A DNA stretch of 64,000 bases from Gammaproteobacteria bacterium. GTDB lineage: Bacteria; Pseudomonadota; Gammaproteobacteria; UBA6429; Thiohalophilaceae. The position numbers were made by a program, and so were the translations under genes. This document shows positions 9,619-19,389 of the stretch, in pieces. The notes beneath the pieces were generated by a model. It was given only the letters and a program-made list of their open reading frames with translations, was not told the DNA's origin and did not search any database. The stretch lies in assembly GCA_016194635.1 (NCBI GenBank), contig JACQBC010000017.1:177036-241035 (forward strand). The letters run 5' to 3'. How positions within the stretch are numbered: position 1 is the stretch's first letter; every line of letters starts with the position of its first letter.

Positions 9619-11115
9619 GTGACCAACTACGCGCATAAACTCCATAACCATCGACGCGGGGGTATTTTATTACACCCTACATCGCTACCGGGAAATTCAT
9701 CCCAGGGCCAAATCAGCCACGACGCCTATCGGTTTATTGAATTTTTAGCCCAGTGCGGTATGTCGGTGTGGCAGATGTTACCGTTTGGGCCAACCCACGC
9801 GGACGGCTCACCCTATATGGTGTTATCCGCCCATGCTTGCGATAGTTATCTGATCAGCTTGGACTGGTTGGCGGATCGGCAGTTGCTAACCGCTCCGGTC
9901 CTCGCCCATGACCGCAGCAGTCATCGTCGTTTGTTGCAAATCGCCTACGGTAATTTTCTTACCCATCAACCCGTTGGCTTAACTACCGCGCTACAACGCT
10001 TTATCCAACAACACGCCTATTGGCTGGACGATTACGCCCTCTTCATGGCCTTACGCGAAGCCTTCGACAACCGTCCTTGGTTGCAATGGGAAGGCCCAGT
10101 ACGCGACCGGCACGGCGAGGCCCTGGTACAGGCAAGACATCAGTATGCGCAGCAGATTGGCTTTCATCAATTCGTCCAGTTTGTATTTTTTACGCAGTGG
10201 CAGGAATTAAAAGAATACGCCAAGCGCCACCAGGTTCTTTTATTTGGCGACATGCCGATTTACGTAGCGTTGGACAGCGCCGATGTGTGGGCGCAGCGTG
10301 AATTATTTAATCTGGACGAACGCGGCGAGCCGCTTACCGTGGCCGGTGTGCCGCCGGATTATTTCTCCGCCACCGGCCAACGTTGGGGCAACCCGCAGTA
10401 TCGCTGGGCGGAGATGAAAAAAACCGATTTTCAATGGTGGCACGATCGGATCCGCACCCAGCTGCAATTATTTGATTTGATCCGCATCGATCATTTTCGC
10501 GGCCTAAGCGCCTATTGGGAAATACCCGCCGCGGAAACCTCGGCCATCCATGGCCATTGGGTTAAAGCACCCGGCAAGGCCTTGTTAAAATCCCTTTACA
10601 CCGCGTTCGCCGAGTTACCGCTGGTGGCCGAAGATCTCGGCCATATCACCGCCGAGGTACACGAGTTGCGGCGCAATTTTTCCTTGCCCGGGATGAAGAT
10701 CTTACAATTCGCGTTTGACGGTGATCCTACCAATATTTATTTACCCCACCATCACGAATTTAATTCGGTGGTATACACCGGCACGCATGATAATGACACG
10801 ACGCTCGCCTGGCATGAAAAACTCCCGCCAGCGACCCAAGACTATATCCGCCAGTATTTTCAACATTCGAGTCCATCGCTCGACACTCAGATGCCGGACA
10901 TGTTGATCCGCACCGCGCTGGCCTCGGTATGTTGCCTAGCGGTGGTGCCGTTACAAGATATTCTTGGCTTGGGCGAGGGACACCGCATGAACACCCCCGG
11001 CACAACCCAGGGCAACTGGCGGTGGCGATTCGAATGGTCGCAATTTCCGGCCACACTTACCAGCCGTTTGCGCGAACTGTTGCAGCGTTATGATCGTTTA
11101 CCGGCGGGTGATTAA
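9619..11115 (+). CDS. malQ: 4-alpha-glucanotransferase (amylomaltase, GH77)
   Basis: MalQ transfers glucan segments between maltodextrins, releasing glucose and lengthening short chains so that phosphorylase can use them. The 498 residues fit the short bacterial GH77 form. The N-terminus GGILLHPTSLPG is characteristic. Catalytic regions include IRIDHFRGLSAYWEIP (nucleophile Asp), LVAEDLG (acid/base Glu) and YTGTHDNDTT (third Asp). The start is GTG 9619, six bases after the GH57 stop, with a CAGGAA-type site upstream. It is the last gene of the plus-strand glgC-GH57-malQ set and converges with the minus-strand gene at 11133; I see no clear terminator in the short gap. Confidence 0.96.
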   Translation: MTNYAHKLHNHRRGGILLHPTSLPGNSSQGQISHDAYRFIEFLAQCGMSVWQMLPFGPTHADGSPYMVLSAHACDSYLISLDWLADRQLLTAPVLAHDRSSHRRLLQIAYGNFLTHQPVGLTTALQRFIQQHAYWLDDYALFMALREAFDNRPWLQWEGPVRDRHGEALVQARHQYAQQIGFHQFVQFVFFTQWQELKEYAKRHQVLLFGDMPIYVALDSADVWAQRELFNLDERGEPLTVAGVPPDYFSATGQRWGNPQYRWAEMKKTDFQWWHDRIRTQLQLFDLIRIDHFRGLSAYWEIPAAETSAIHGHWVKAPGKALLKSLYTAFAELPLVAEDLGHITAEVHELRRNFSLPGMKILQFAFDGDPTNIYLPHHHEFNSVVYTGTHDNDTTLAWHEKLPPATQDYIRQYFQHSSPSLDTQMPDMLIRTALASVCCLAVVPLQDILGLGEGHRMNTPGTTQGNWRWRFEWSQFPATLTSRLRELLQRYDRLPAGD

Positions 11116-11132
11116 AGTAGTTGAGTTTCCCA

Positions 11133-13427
11133 TCAGTGCGGTGATTGGATGTTCTTTAGAACTCTATTTAAATCCGGATCGAGTACAAGGCGTTTGTCGG
11201 AGCGCAGCATGGCCTCGAACTCATCAGCCGAGACCGGCTTACTGAAAAAATAACCTTGGATCTGGTCGCAACCTTTGACTCGCAGGAAATTCAGCTGGGC
11301 TTCGGTTTCTACACCTTCCGCAATCACGTTCATTTGTAAACTGTGGGCCATGGCGATGATGGCCGTGGCAATGGCCGCGTCTTCTGGATTGTGGTTAACA
11401 TCGGAAATAAAGGCTTGGTCGATTTTTACGGTATCAAATGGAAAGCGCTTTAAATAAGCCAGTGAGGAATACCCCGTGCCAAAATCATCCAATGACAGAC
11501 GCAAACCCATGGCACGAAACTCGCGCATGATTTTTTCAGCTTCCTGGAGATTTTGCATCACCAATGATTCGGTCAATTCTAATTCAACAAAATCAGATTT
11601 CAATCGGTATTCAAGCAGTGCTTGGCGCACAAATTCTTGTACCTGACCTTTTTTGAATTGCAGTGCCGACAGATTTATAGCCACCGGCACGATGTTCACT
11701 AGATTCGTTTGCCAGGCGAGCTGTTGGGCGCAAACCGTATGGATGATCCAGTCGCCTATCGGTACGATAAGTTCGGTTTCCTCCGCCAATGGAATGAACT
11801 CTTTAGGCAAAATGATACCGCGCTGCGGATGCCGCCAGCGGATCAAGGCCTCGGCACTGGCAATACGCCCGGTACGCAGGTCCACCTTGGGCTGGTAAAA
11901 TAAGACAAACTGCCGCTGATCTAGCGCGGTTCGCAACAGGCGTTCCAACTCGATTTTTTCCGCCATGCGGGCACTGATTTCCGGCGAATAATACGCGTGC
12001 CGTTCGCCATTCGCCTTGGCTTGCTTGAGCGCCGCCTCGGCATTCTTGAAAAGCGATTCTGCATCTTCACCGTCCAGCGGGTAGGCGGCGATCCCCATAT
12101 GCACCGATAGATGGAGCTCCCGGCCTTCAACCAGCATCGGCTTATCCAACAGATCCGCGATGAGACCCACCCAGACGGCGACATCGCGATCCGGAGTGCG
12201 TGTCCACGCCAGCGCGAAGTTGTCACTGGCCAGGCGCGCTGCGGTAAAGGGACGGGATAAACCGCGGCTAAGACGCTCACCCACAGTCTTAAGCACTTGG
12301 TCCCCCACATGGCGGCCCAGAGTATCGTTCAACAGTTTGAAACGATCCAGATTAATGATCACGACGAAAGCGGTGTTTCTCTCATGGCGCGCGGATTGAA
12401 TAATTTGTCCGAGGCGGTCGAGAAATAGACTGTTATTGGGTAGGCCAGTCAAGGTGTCATAGTAGGACAGGTAGTTAACCCGTTCCTCCTGTTCGATATG
12501 GTTCAGCGCAAACGCGATATCGCCGCCCAGTTCATTCAGCAATTTTAATTCCGCTTCGTCAAAAAAGTTCGCGGCGCGCGCATAGAGCACCATTACCCCC
12601 ACGGTTTGTGCTTGCGGGACCAAGGGCAAGGCGATAATAGAACGATAACCATGTTCAAGCGCATCACGACACAGTGGACTGGGATGCGCTATGGTGCTGA
12701 TATCGTTGCGGAATGCCGTGCTTCGGCTGGTTAGCGCCTGATCGAGGACACAGGGCTGAAATGATCCCTGTAGCTCCGAAGTTTTTAACAGGTCTTGCAG
12801 ACGGTTTAATTCAATGCCCATATAGGCGACGGGCGTCAAAACCGAATCATCCGCGGCGCATAGGCCAATCCAAGCGGTATCAAATTCACCATAGTCCGCT
12901 GCAATCCTGCATGTTTCATCAAACAGCGCCTGGCGATCGCGGATACGCACAATCGCGGAATTGATGGCGCTCAACACCGCTTGGATCCGATTCAGGCGCG
13001 CAATCTTTTCCTGTTGGACTTCAAGTTGTTTGATATAACGTTCAAGCATCGTGGTGCGCACCAATGAGATATGGGTGCGCACACGGGCATGCACCAGCGC
13101 CGGAGAAACCGGTTTGACGATATAATCCACCGCGCCGCATTCAAAACCCGCGGCTTCATGCCCTACTTCACTGAGCGATGAAACGAAGATCACCGGGATG
13201 TCTTCTGTTGATTCATCCGCCTTGAGTTTCTTGCACACGCTGTATCCGTCCATGTCCGGCATCTGAATGTCGAGCAAGATCAGCGCAGGCCGGTGTTTCT
13301 CCGCAGCGGCCAACGCCTCGGTTCCGTTGCGGGCAAACACTAAAGAATAGCTTGGCGCAAGAATTTGCTTCAAGGTCGCCAAATTGCTTGGTTCATCGTC
13401 GACAATGAGTAACGTGCTGGTCGACAT
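11133..13427 (-). CDS. Receiver-GAF-GGDEF-EAL protein, probable c-di-GMP phosphodiesterase
   Basis: The 764-residue protein has a receiver domain (about residues 1-125, phospho-Asp in LILLDIQMPD, Lys in IVKPVSP), a short coiled region, a GAF domain (about 145-315), then GGDEF and EAL domains. The GGDEF signature is replaced by LASDNF, so cyclase activity is unlikely. The EAL domain keeps EALIRWRHP, ELTES, DDFGTGYSSL, KIDQAFI and AEGVET, the residues needed for metal binding and catalysis. It should therefore degrade cyclic di-GMP under control of phosphorylation and of whatever the GAF domain senses. It starts three bases after the hybrid kinase gene ends, so the kinase at 13431-16457 is the obvious phosphodonor, by inference. 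Confidence 0.92.
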   Translation of the reverse strand: MSTSTLLIVDDEPSNLATLKQILAPSYSLVFARNGTEALAAAEKHRPALILLDIQMPDMDGYSVCKKLKADESTEDIPVIFVSSLSEVGHEAAGFECGAVDYIVKPVSPALVHARVRTHISLVRTTMLERYIKQLEVQQEKIARLNRIQAVLSAINSAIVRIRDRQALFDETCRIAADYGEFDTAWIGLCAADDSVLTPVAYMGIELNRLQDLLKTSELQGSFQPCVLDQALTSRSTAFRNDISTIAHPSPLCRDALEHGYRSIIALPLVPQAQTVGVMVLYARAANFFDEAELKLLNELGGDIAFALNHIEQEERVNYLSYYDTLTGLPNNSLFLDRLGQIIQSARHERNTAFVVIINLDRFKLLNDTLGRHVGDQVLKTVGERLSRGLSRPFTAARLASDNFALAWTRTPDRDVAVWVGLIADLLDKPMLVEGRELHLSVHMGIAAYPLDGEDAESLFKNAEAALKQAKANGERHAYYSPEISARMAEKIELERLLRTALDQRQFVLFYQPKVDLRTGRIASAEALIRWRHPQRGIILPKEFIPLAEETELIVPIGDWIIHTVCAQQLAWQTNLVNIVPVAINLSALQFKKGQVQEFVRQALLEYRLKSDFVELELTESLVMQNLQEAEKIMREFRAMGLRLSLDDFGTGYSSLAYLKRFPFDTVKIDQAFISDVNHNPEDAAIATAIIAMAHSLQMNVIAEGVETEAQLNFLRVKGCDQIQGYFFSKPVSADEFEAMLRSDKRLVLDPDLNRVLKNIQSPH

Positions 13428-13430
13428 GGG

Positions 13431-16400
13431 CTACTCCTTCGGATTTATTCGCAGGCTGGAAATGAGTCGACGTGTAAGCGTCTCGGCGCCACGAAAGTCA
13501 AAGTCATCCACACAGGCGTGCAAGGAGGTCAGGTCGACCGTTGAAACCATCTGTGCGAGCGCGTCGAGTAGTGGTTTGACCTTGTCGGGATTATCCCTAT
13601 CAAGCGCGTGCAACAGTTCCTCCAACAGTGGCGCCGCTCGCGCAGGATCGGTAGCGATCAGTTGCGGCGCAGATTGAACGTCTTGTGTAAGGTTAAATCG
13701 TGCGATCGAAGTAAACACCGTGTTCAACGCGGTTTGAAGCCGACCCAACGGTTCGCTGGCATCACCGGCAATCACCGTAATGGCTTCAATCTCAGACGCA
13801 AACTGGGCAACCTCGGTCAAGGCAAGATTCCCGGCCGCGCCTTTTAACTTGTGGGCCAGCGCTTGCGCAGCAAGCTGGTTATTTTCTGCTTGGAATGCCC
13901 TAATCTCAGCCGTGCAATCCGCATAATCCACAGCAAATTTGTTTAAGAAATTCTGGTAGTCATTGATATCCTTCCACACCTGCAGCGCCTTAGTGATAGC
14001 GATGCCGGGCAGATTTGTAAAAACAAGGCGGTTACCCTTAACATTTGCCGTACCAACGGAATTGTCTATTAATACCGGTTCAGGCTTACAGTGGGTTAAG
14101 CGTTGAATAGCCTCCATCAACTCTTCAACGTTAAACGGTTTTGCCACAAAGGTGTTCATACCCGCCAGTTGCGCCGCGTTTTGCTGTGCCTTGAAGGCAC
14201 CGGCGGTGAGCGCGACCACCGGCAGATTCGCGAATTGGGCGGACTTGCGTATTTCGCGCGTGGCCTCGTAACCGTCCATCACCGGCATCTGCACATCCAT
14301 TAATACAACGTCTATCGCCTGCGGGTTGGCATATAACCAATCAATAGCGGCTTTACCGTCGTTCGCCAGGGTGACGAGCGCACCATCGGCTTGCAGAATT
14401 CGTTGCGCCACTTCGCGGTTAATATCACTGTCGTCCACCACCAACACGCGCACACCGGGAATGCGTTTGTTAGTGTAGGCCAGTTGTGAGGCTACGTTGT
14501 GCGCATGACCGCGGCGACGTAATACCTCGGCCACGCAGTTATAGAGATTGGAACTGGTCACGGGTTTACTAAGCACACCGTCAACCAGGTCGATGTCGGG
14601 TTGTTTGAGCATTTCATCGCGCGAAAATGCGGTGACCATGAGTACAATGGGCGATGATTCGGTTTTGAAACTGCTCCGAATCACCTTGGCGGTGGCCAGC
14701 CCATCCATTTCCGGCATCTTCCAATCCAACAGCAGCACATCGTAGGCAAGGCGGTTGTTCTCGACCTTGGTGCGCACCGCTTGAATGGCCGCGAGACCTG
14801 ATTCCACTTTGCTCGGTGTCCATCCGATGGATAAGGCGGTGAGCGCTAAATTTTCACGCGCGATTTCGCTATCATCGGCAACCAAGATATTGAGACGGGC
14901 CAACCCCACTGGGGCGTATTCCGTCGCAGCGATCCACTCGAAGGGGATGGTGAACCAAAACTCACTCCCCCGGCCGGGTTCACTGATCACGCCGATCTCC
15001 CCTCCCATCCGGGTCACCAGGTGCCGGCTGATGGTTAATCCCAATCCGGTGCCGCCGAAGCGCCGTGTGGTCGAGGTATCGGCCTGTGAAAAGGCGGAAA
15101 ATATTTGCGCTTGTTTCTCAAGTGGAATACCGATACCGGTATCTCTCACCGAAAAACGTAGCGTGGCCGTCTTGTCATCGCGCGCCAGCAAATTAATGGC
15201 CACCCGGACCATACCGTGATCGGTAAATTTGATGGCGTTGCCGGTTAAATTGATCAAGATCTGTTCGAGCCGTAACGCATCACCGAGTAATTGGCCGCCG
15301 ACACTCGGCGGCGGAGCGATAATAAGCTCAAGATCCTTGTCGCCGGCGTTCGCGCCCATGATACTGGCCAGGTTATCGAGCACATCGGTCAGCGCGAACG
15401 TTGCGTGTTCGATCTCCATCCGTCCGGCTTCGATTTTAGAAAAATCCAGAATGTCGTTGATGATGGCTTGCAGTGAACGGCCCGCATTGCGTATTTTCTT
15501 TACCAACTCCGACGCATCGGCGTCAAGGTGTTTTTGATCGAGCAAATACGCCAGACCGAGGATCCCGTTCATCGGCGTGCGAATTTCGTGGCTCATATTG
15601 GCGAGAAAATCCGCTTTGGCACGGTTAGCAGCCTCGGCTTCGCCGGTACGGGCCAGCAGCGTCTGGTTGGCAATTTGCAGTTCGGTGGTACGCTCGGTTA
15701 CGCGCTGTTCCAATTCTGCGTTGAGGGTTCGCACTTCATGTTCAGCGGCGCTGCGTTCGGCGATCTCGTGTTCCAATGTGTGTAGCATGCCGTTGAACGC
15801 ATCGGCGAGTTGACCAATCTCGTCTTGCGTACTTTTGTCCGCGCGTAGATGGTAGTTGCGTTGTTGCATGACCTGCAGCGCCACCCTGCTGATCGCTTCG
15901 ATAGGACCCGAGATCCAGCGTTGTAAACGCGACAATACCGCCGCGCCGATGGCTAAACTTGCCAACAGCACCGCGCCCAAAATAATCAGGTAATCCCCCA
16001 TCCACTGCGAAAGATCGTAGCCTTGTTTGAGATAGACAGTACCCAGTACCACCCCGGCTTTAGTGATACGTTTGAACATTGTCAGTTCACCCGTGCCGAA
16101 ATGAAAGCCTTCCCGCGCGGGGGCGATGGGAATATCTGTTTTGTGTTCTTGATCCCGGACATACTGCGCGAATAATGTGCCGCGGGCGGTATAAATTGCG
16201 GCCGTGATAATATTTGGATCGGCACGTAACAGCGCCAGGCTCTCGTTGGCCACCCGAGGATCATCGAACTCCAACGCGGTAGCACTGCCTTGGCCGAGGA
16301 TGTTAGCCATGGTGGTTAGCACTCCCGCCATTTTGTTACGATCTTCCATCAAATCGTGATACAGCAACGCGCCACCGGCGGCCACCAGCGCACAGAAATT

Positions 16401-16457
16401 TGTTACCAGCACCACTAGCAGTAGTTTATGACGGACCGAGCGCAGCCGAATATTCAC
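13431..16457 (-). CDS. Hybrid sensor histidine kinase with CHASE8-like sensor, two receivers and Hpt domain
   Basis: The protein of 1008 residues has an N-terminal membrane helix (about 10-32), a periplasmic region resembling CHASE8 sensors (LEFDDPRVANESLALLRADP), a second helix near 150-172, HAMP, a coiled region, HisKA with FLANMSHEIRTPMNG, and an ATPase domain with ILINLTGNAIKF, RDTGIGIP and GGTGLGLTISRHL. Two receivers follow (LLLDWKMPEMDG and VLMDVQMPVMDG), then a C-terminal Hpt with LAHKLKGAAGNLAL. This is a complete His-Asp-His-Asp phosphorelay in one chain. The stop lies three bases before the next gene's ATG and the gene starts one base after the YfiR-like gene's stop, so the four-gene set is probably one operon. 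The ligand is unknown. Confidence 0.94.
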   Translation of the reverse strand: MNIRLRSVRHKLLLVVLVTNFCALVAAGGALLYHDLMEDRNKMAGVLTTMANILGQGSATALEFDDPRVANESLALLRADPNIITAAIYTARGTLFAQYVRDQEHKTDIPIAPAREGFHFGTGELTMFKRITKAGVVLGTVYLKQGYDLSQWMGDYLIILGAVLLASLAIGAAVLSRLQRWISGPIEAISRVALQVMQQRNYHLRADKSTQDEIGQLADAFNGMLHTLEHEIAERSAAEHEVRTLNAELEQRVTERTTELQIANQTLLARTGEAEAANRAKADFLANMSHEIRTPMNGILGLAYLLDQKHLDADASELVKKIRNAGRSLQAIINDILDFSKIEAGRMEIEHATFALTDVLDNLASIMGANAGDKDLELIIAPPPSVGGQLLGDALRLEQILINLTGNAIKFTDHGMVRVAINLLARDDKTATLRFSVRDTGIGIPLEKQAQIFSAFSQADTSTTRRFGGTGLGLTISRHLVTRMGGEIGVISEPGRGSEFWFTIPFEWIAATEYAPVGLARLNILVADDSEIARENLALTALSIGWTPSKVESGLAAIQAVRTKVENNRLAYDVLLLDWKMPEMDGLATAKVIRSSFKTESSPIVLMVTAFSRDEMLKQPDIDLVDGVLSKPVTSSNLYNCVAEVLRRRGHAHNVASQLAYTNKRIPGVRVLVVDDSDINREVAQRILQADGALVTLANDGKAAIDWLYANPQAIDVVLMDVQMPVMDGYEATREIRKSAQFANLPVVALTAGAFKAQQNAAQLAGMNTFVAKPFNVEELMEAIQRLTHCKPEPVLIDNSVGTANVKGNRLVFTNLPGIAITKALQVWKDINDYQNFLNKFAVDYADCTAEIRAFQAENNQLAAQALAHKLKGAAGNLALTEVAQFASEIEAITVIAGDASEPLGRLQTALNTVFTSIARFNLTQDVQSAPQLIATDPARAAPLLEELLHALDRDNPDKVKPLLDALAQMVSTVDLTSLHACVDDFDFRGAETLTRRLISSLRINPKE

Positions 16458-16458
16458 C

Positions 16459-17103
16459 TTAGGGTCTCCCGCCTTCGATTCGTTGCGCTACCTCGAGTAG
16501 GCGGGCACTAATTTTGAGTCCGCTGTGCTCAGCACTGGCGACCGAGACTTCAAAACGGATCCGCTTGTCCAGTGGAATAAAATTAATCACACTCCCGGCC
16601 TCGAGCGCTCCAGGCGATTCCGTTACCGTCAAGATGGGCTGTGATTTGATCGTGTCCAACAATTGTTTGAGCTGACCGTGTTCCCGTTGGCCTATGAAAA
16701 GAATCTGAATGTCGGACAGAGGTGCGCCCGGTTTCAAACGCTTCACCTCGACTTTGCGGTTATTAACCAAATGGCCGAGCGTCAATTTATTGAGTTCCGT
16801 CGCCATCGCGTCGGCACCGACAATACCAATGGACACCGGTGTATCGGCTTCCGGAAAGCTGGCTGGCGGCCATTCGACATGACTTGCGAACTTATAAAGG
16901 TAAGCCGCCTTGATCTGGTATTCAATATCATCGTCACTCGTATCTATCGCCCCCACCAGCGTCACCGGATAAGAAAGCACACACCAGCACAGCAGTAAAA
17001 CCTGCCTGTACCGTAACGGCTGCGGCCGTCGATCGTTTCCGATCCATCGTCCGGGTGGGGTGTACCGTCGTACCCATAGCTGATATAAATGAACCCTCGG
17101 CAT
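16459..17103 (-). CDS. YfiR-family (DUF4154) periplasmic protein
   Basis: YfiR in Pseudomonas is a periplasmic repressor of a membrane diguanylate cyclase; relatives often sit beside hybrid kinases and TonB receptors. The family core is clear: IKAAYLYKFASHVEWP near residue 65, then a domain ending in SVINFIPLDKRIRFEVS and ISARLLEVA. A hydrophobic stretch (VLLLCWCVLSYPVTLVGA, about residues 35-52) probably forms the signal peptide, so the first 30 residues are unusually long and a later start is possible. The ATG at 17103 shares one base with the stop of the upstream receptor gene (TGATG). By context it could modulate the kinase encoded next; that is inference. Confidence 0.85.
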   Translation of the reverse strand: MPRVHLYQLWVRRYTPPGRWIGNDRRPQPLRYRQVLLLCWCVLSYPVTLVGAIDTSDDDIEYQIKAAYLYKFASHVEWPPASFPEADTPVSIGIVGADAMATELNKLTLGHLVNNRKVEVKRLKPGAPLSDIQILFIGQREHGQLKQLLDTIKSQPILTVTESPGALEAGSVINFIPLDKRIRFEVSVASAEHSGLKISARLLEVAQRIEGGRP

Positions 17104-19184
17104 CAGAATTTCACCGTTAATGTCACGTCAATCGCACGTTCAACCTGGATGGTATTGGCCACGGTAGTGGTACTTGAGGCGGCGAATTCCGGGTGGCGAG
17201 GATCAAATAGATTTTGCGCCGTCACCGCCAACTGGGCAGTCCGCGAAATATACCAACCCAAGCGAGTGTCAACCGCTGTATACGCGGCCACTGCCGGTGA
17301 AGGCAGATCGCCGACGTGACGAATCGACACATCCCATTCCATAGCGTCACTCAAATCCCATTTAGATCCGAGTCGCCATTGTGAATGTGGGTCGTTGCCC
17401 GGTGATGATTGCGCCACGTTGTCGCCTTCAAAATGCTGCTGCTGTAATACCACCCCCGCGTTCAGCGACCAGGTTGTCGCGAGCTGATAACTCCCCCAGG
17501 CTTCTAAGCCTTCTACCCGGGCTTTAATCTGATTGCCTAAAACAGCGATGTTACCTGGCAACGTGTCGAGGCTGCGCAAGCGATCATAGCGGCTGAAAAA
17601 TACCGTGAGCGAATACGAAAGGTCTGTGCCAACTTGATGCCGCAAGCCGAGGTCCAGCGTAGTGGCGATCTCCGAACGGAAATCTGGGCCGCCTTGCAGC
17701 GAGTATAATGTAGGCGTCGGTGAATTCGGTGTAACAAGGGGGATATTGGCATAAAATTCCTTGTCGATCCGCGACGGTGCCCGCACTGCACGTGAAAGCG
17801 CGGTCCACAACAGGGTATCTGTGTGAGGTTTCCATGCCAGCTTTACGTTAGGCAGGAATTCAAGCCCTGTGTAATCGTTGCTTTCCAGCTTGCTACCCGC
17901 CGTGAACCGCAATTCCGGTTGTAAGATCCATTCTTGTTGCACGAACAGATTACCCCAGTGGAGATCACGATCCGCGGGTAGAAATGCCAACACGCTGGAG
18001 TTTCTGACGCGGTCGGTGGCGATCCGATACCCTCCCCCCCAAATCAATTGATGGTTCACGGTAACCGGTAAGGCGTGCTGCAGATCCACGTCCAACATAT
18101 CCAGCTTTTCGCTAAACCGGCCTGGATAATCGCGCGTCGTATGATCATAATAAAGTTGGGTGCGCAGGTTCGAGCCGTCGAGCAAGATCTGTTCGCAGCG
18201 GCCGAGTATATTGCCGCCGTTATTATGCTGCCTGCTGGCGGTGGCTTGATGGATTGCGTCCTGGTAGATGTTTGCTTTCAAAGTTAGGCGTTTATTTACT
18301 GTGTTCCAGTCGGAACGGAAACCCACTTGACCATGTTCCCATGCGTCCGGCACCGCGTTGCCACTGGCGGTAATACTGTGTTCAAAATTGTTGAACTTCG
18401 CGTAGACGCGGTAGTTGCCCTTGGCAGTACCCCCCAGCGCTCCGCCGTGCCGCACCGCTAGACTTTGACCGGTGTTGCCGCCTACCACGGAGGCGAAATT
18501 GCCCATCGTCTCCTCGGTTGGTTTGGTGATAATGTTAATCACGCCATTCACAGCGTTCGCGCCCCACAATGTTCCCCCTGGGCCGCTGATCACTTCAATG
18601 CGATCGACGTCTTCAAGTATGACATCCGGCGCATCCCAAAATACCCCTGAATAGAGCGGGGTATAAATCGTCCGACCGTCTAGCATCACCAGGAGTTTGT
18701 TGGCTGTACTGGAATTAAACCCACGCGCGCTGATCGCGTATTGACTACTGTTGATCCGCGCAACTTGCAGATTGGGGGCCAAACGTAGTGCTTCCGGCAG
18801 GGTATAGACCCCCGCGCGTCGAATAGCCTCACCCGTGATCACGTAAATCGAGGCAGGCGCATCCAGTAGGCGTTCTTGCTTCTTGGACACCGAGGTGACT
18901 TCGATATTGCCTAACTGTTCCAGGGAAAGATCCACAAATGCATCCGGCGTAGACCCAGTACTCCAGGCGCAGTTACTAACCAATACCGCCCAAATTAAGG
19001 CTATCGCGACTTGTCGAGTAAAACCTATGGAAACCAGGATGTTCTGTAGAGGAGATTCTATAATTACCGATTGCACTTGGCGCCGAAGACATACGGTTAC
19101 ACACCGGGAAAAATAGAACCCAGCTACCCTACTACCTAACAGTAAGCTCAGCATGGAAAATACCCTCATTTTTATCGGTAGCAC
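17103..19184 (-). CDS. TonB-dependent outer-membrane receptor
   Basis: TonB-dependent receptors import or sense scarce ligands across the outer membrane using energy from TonB-ExbBD. The plug domain is recognisable: VTSVSKKQERLLDAPASIYV, IRRAGVYTLPEALRLAPNL and VDRIEVISGPGGTLWGANAVNGVINIITK (quoted in part, near residues 100-215). A 22-strand barrel follows, ending in aromatic Phe (DVTLTVKF), as outer-membrane insertion requires. The start is uncertain: the signal-peptide-like segment (IALIWAVLVSNCAWS) lies about 60 residues after the ATG chosen here, and no good closer start is seen. It is the first gene of the four-gene sensory set and may detect the ligand that drives the kinase. The substrate cannot be told from sequence. 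Confidence 0.9.
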   Translation of the reverse strand: MLPIKMRVFSMLSLLLGSRVAGFYFSRCVTVCLRRQVQSVIIESPLQNILVSIGFTRQVAIALIWAVLVSNCAWSTGSTPDAFVDLSLEQLGNIEVTSVSKKQERLLDAPASIYVITGEAIRRAGVYTLPEALRLAPNLQVARINSSQYAISARGFNSSTANKLLVMLDGRTIYTPLYSGVFWDAPDVILEDVDRIEVISGPGGTLWGANAVNGVINIITKPTEETMGNFASVVGGNTGQSLAVRHGGALGGTAKGNYRVYAKFNNFEHSITASGNAVPDAWEHGQVGFRSDWNTVNKRLTLKANIYQDAIHQATASRQHNNGGNILGRCEQILLDGSNLRTQLYYDHTTRDYPGRFSEKLDMLDVDLQHALPVTVNHQLIWGGGYRIATDRVRNSSVLAFLPADRDLHWGNLFVQQEWILQPELRFTAGSKLESNDYTGLEFLPNVKLAWKPHTDTLLWTALSRAVRAPSRIDKEFYANIPLVTPNSPTPTLYSLQGGPDFRSEIATTLDLGLRHQVGTDLSYSLTVFFSRYDRLRSLDTLPGNIAVLGNQIKARVEGLEAWGSYQLATTWSLNAGVVLQQQHFEGDNVAQSSPGNDPHSQWRLGSKWDLSDAMEWDVSIRHVGDLPSPAVAAYTAVDTRLGWYISRTAQLAVTAQNLFDPRHPEFAASSTTTVANTIQVERAIDVTLTVKF

Positions 19185-19389
19185 AGTTCATCGTGGTATG
19201 ATGGGCTCATCCTTTATTTTGCATAGTCATCGGCTATGCTATTCATATGCTAAAGTCCTAATCGCAAATAAATTTAAAACGTCTGACTCGGAGGGTTTGC
19301 TTGCACTACCCAGGGAGTGGTTTGTGCTTCAACGCGGAATGTTCAGACACCGGTAAAGTTGCTAAGACCTGCAAGTACGACACCCGGTG

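Noticed and set aside
19153..19356. 67-codon plus-strand frame upstream of the TonB receptor
   Set aside because: It overlaps the start of the receptor gene on the opposite strand and has no recognisable feature.
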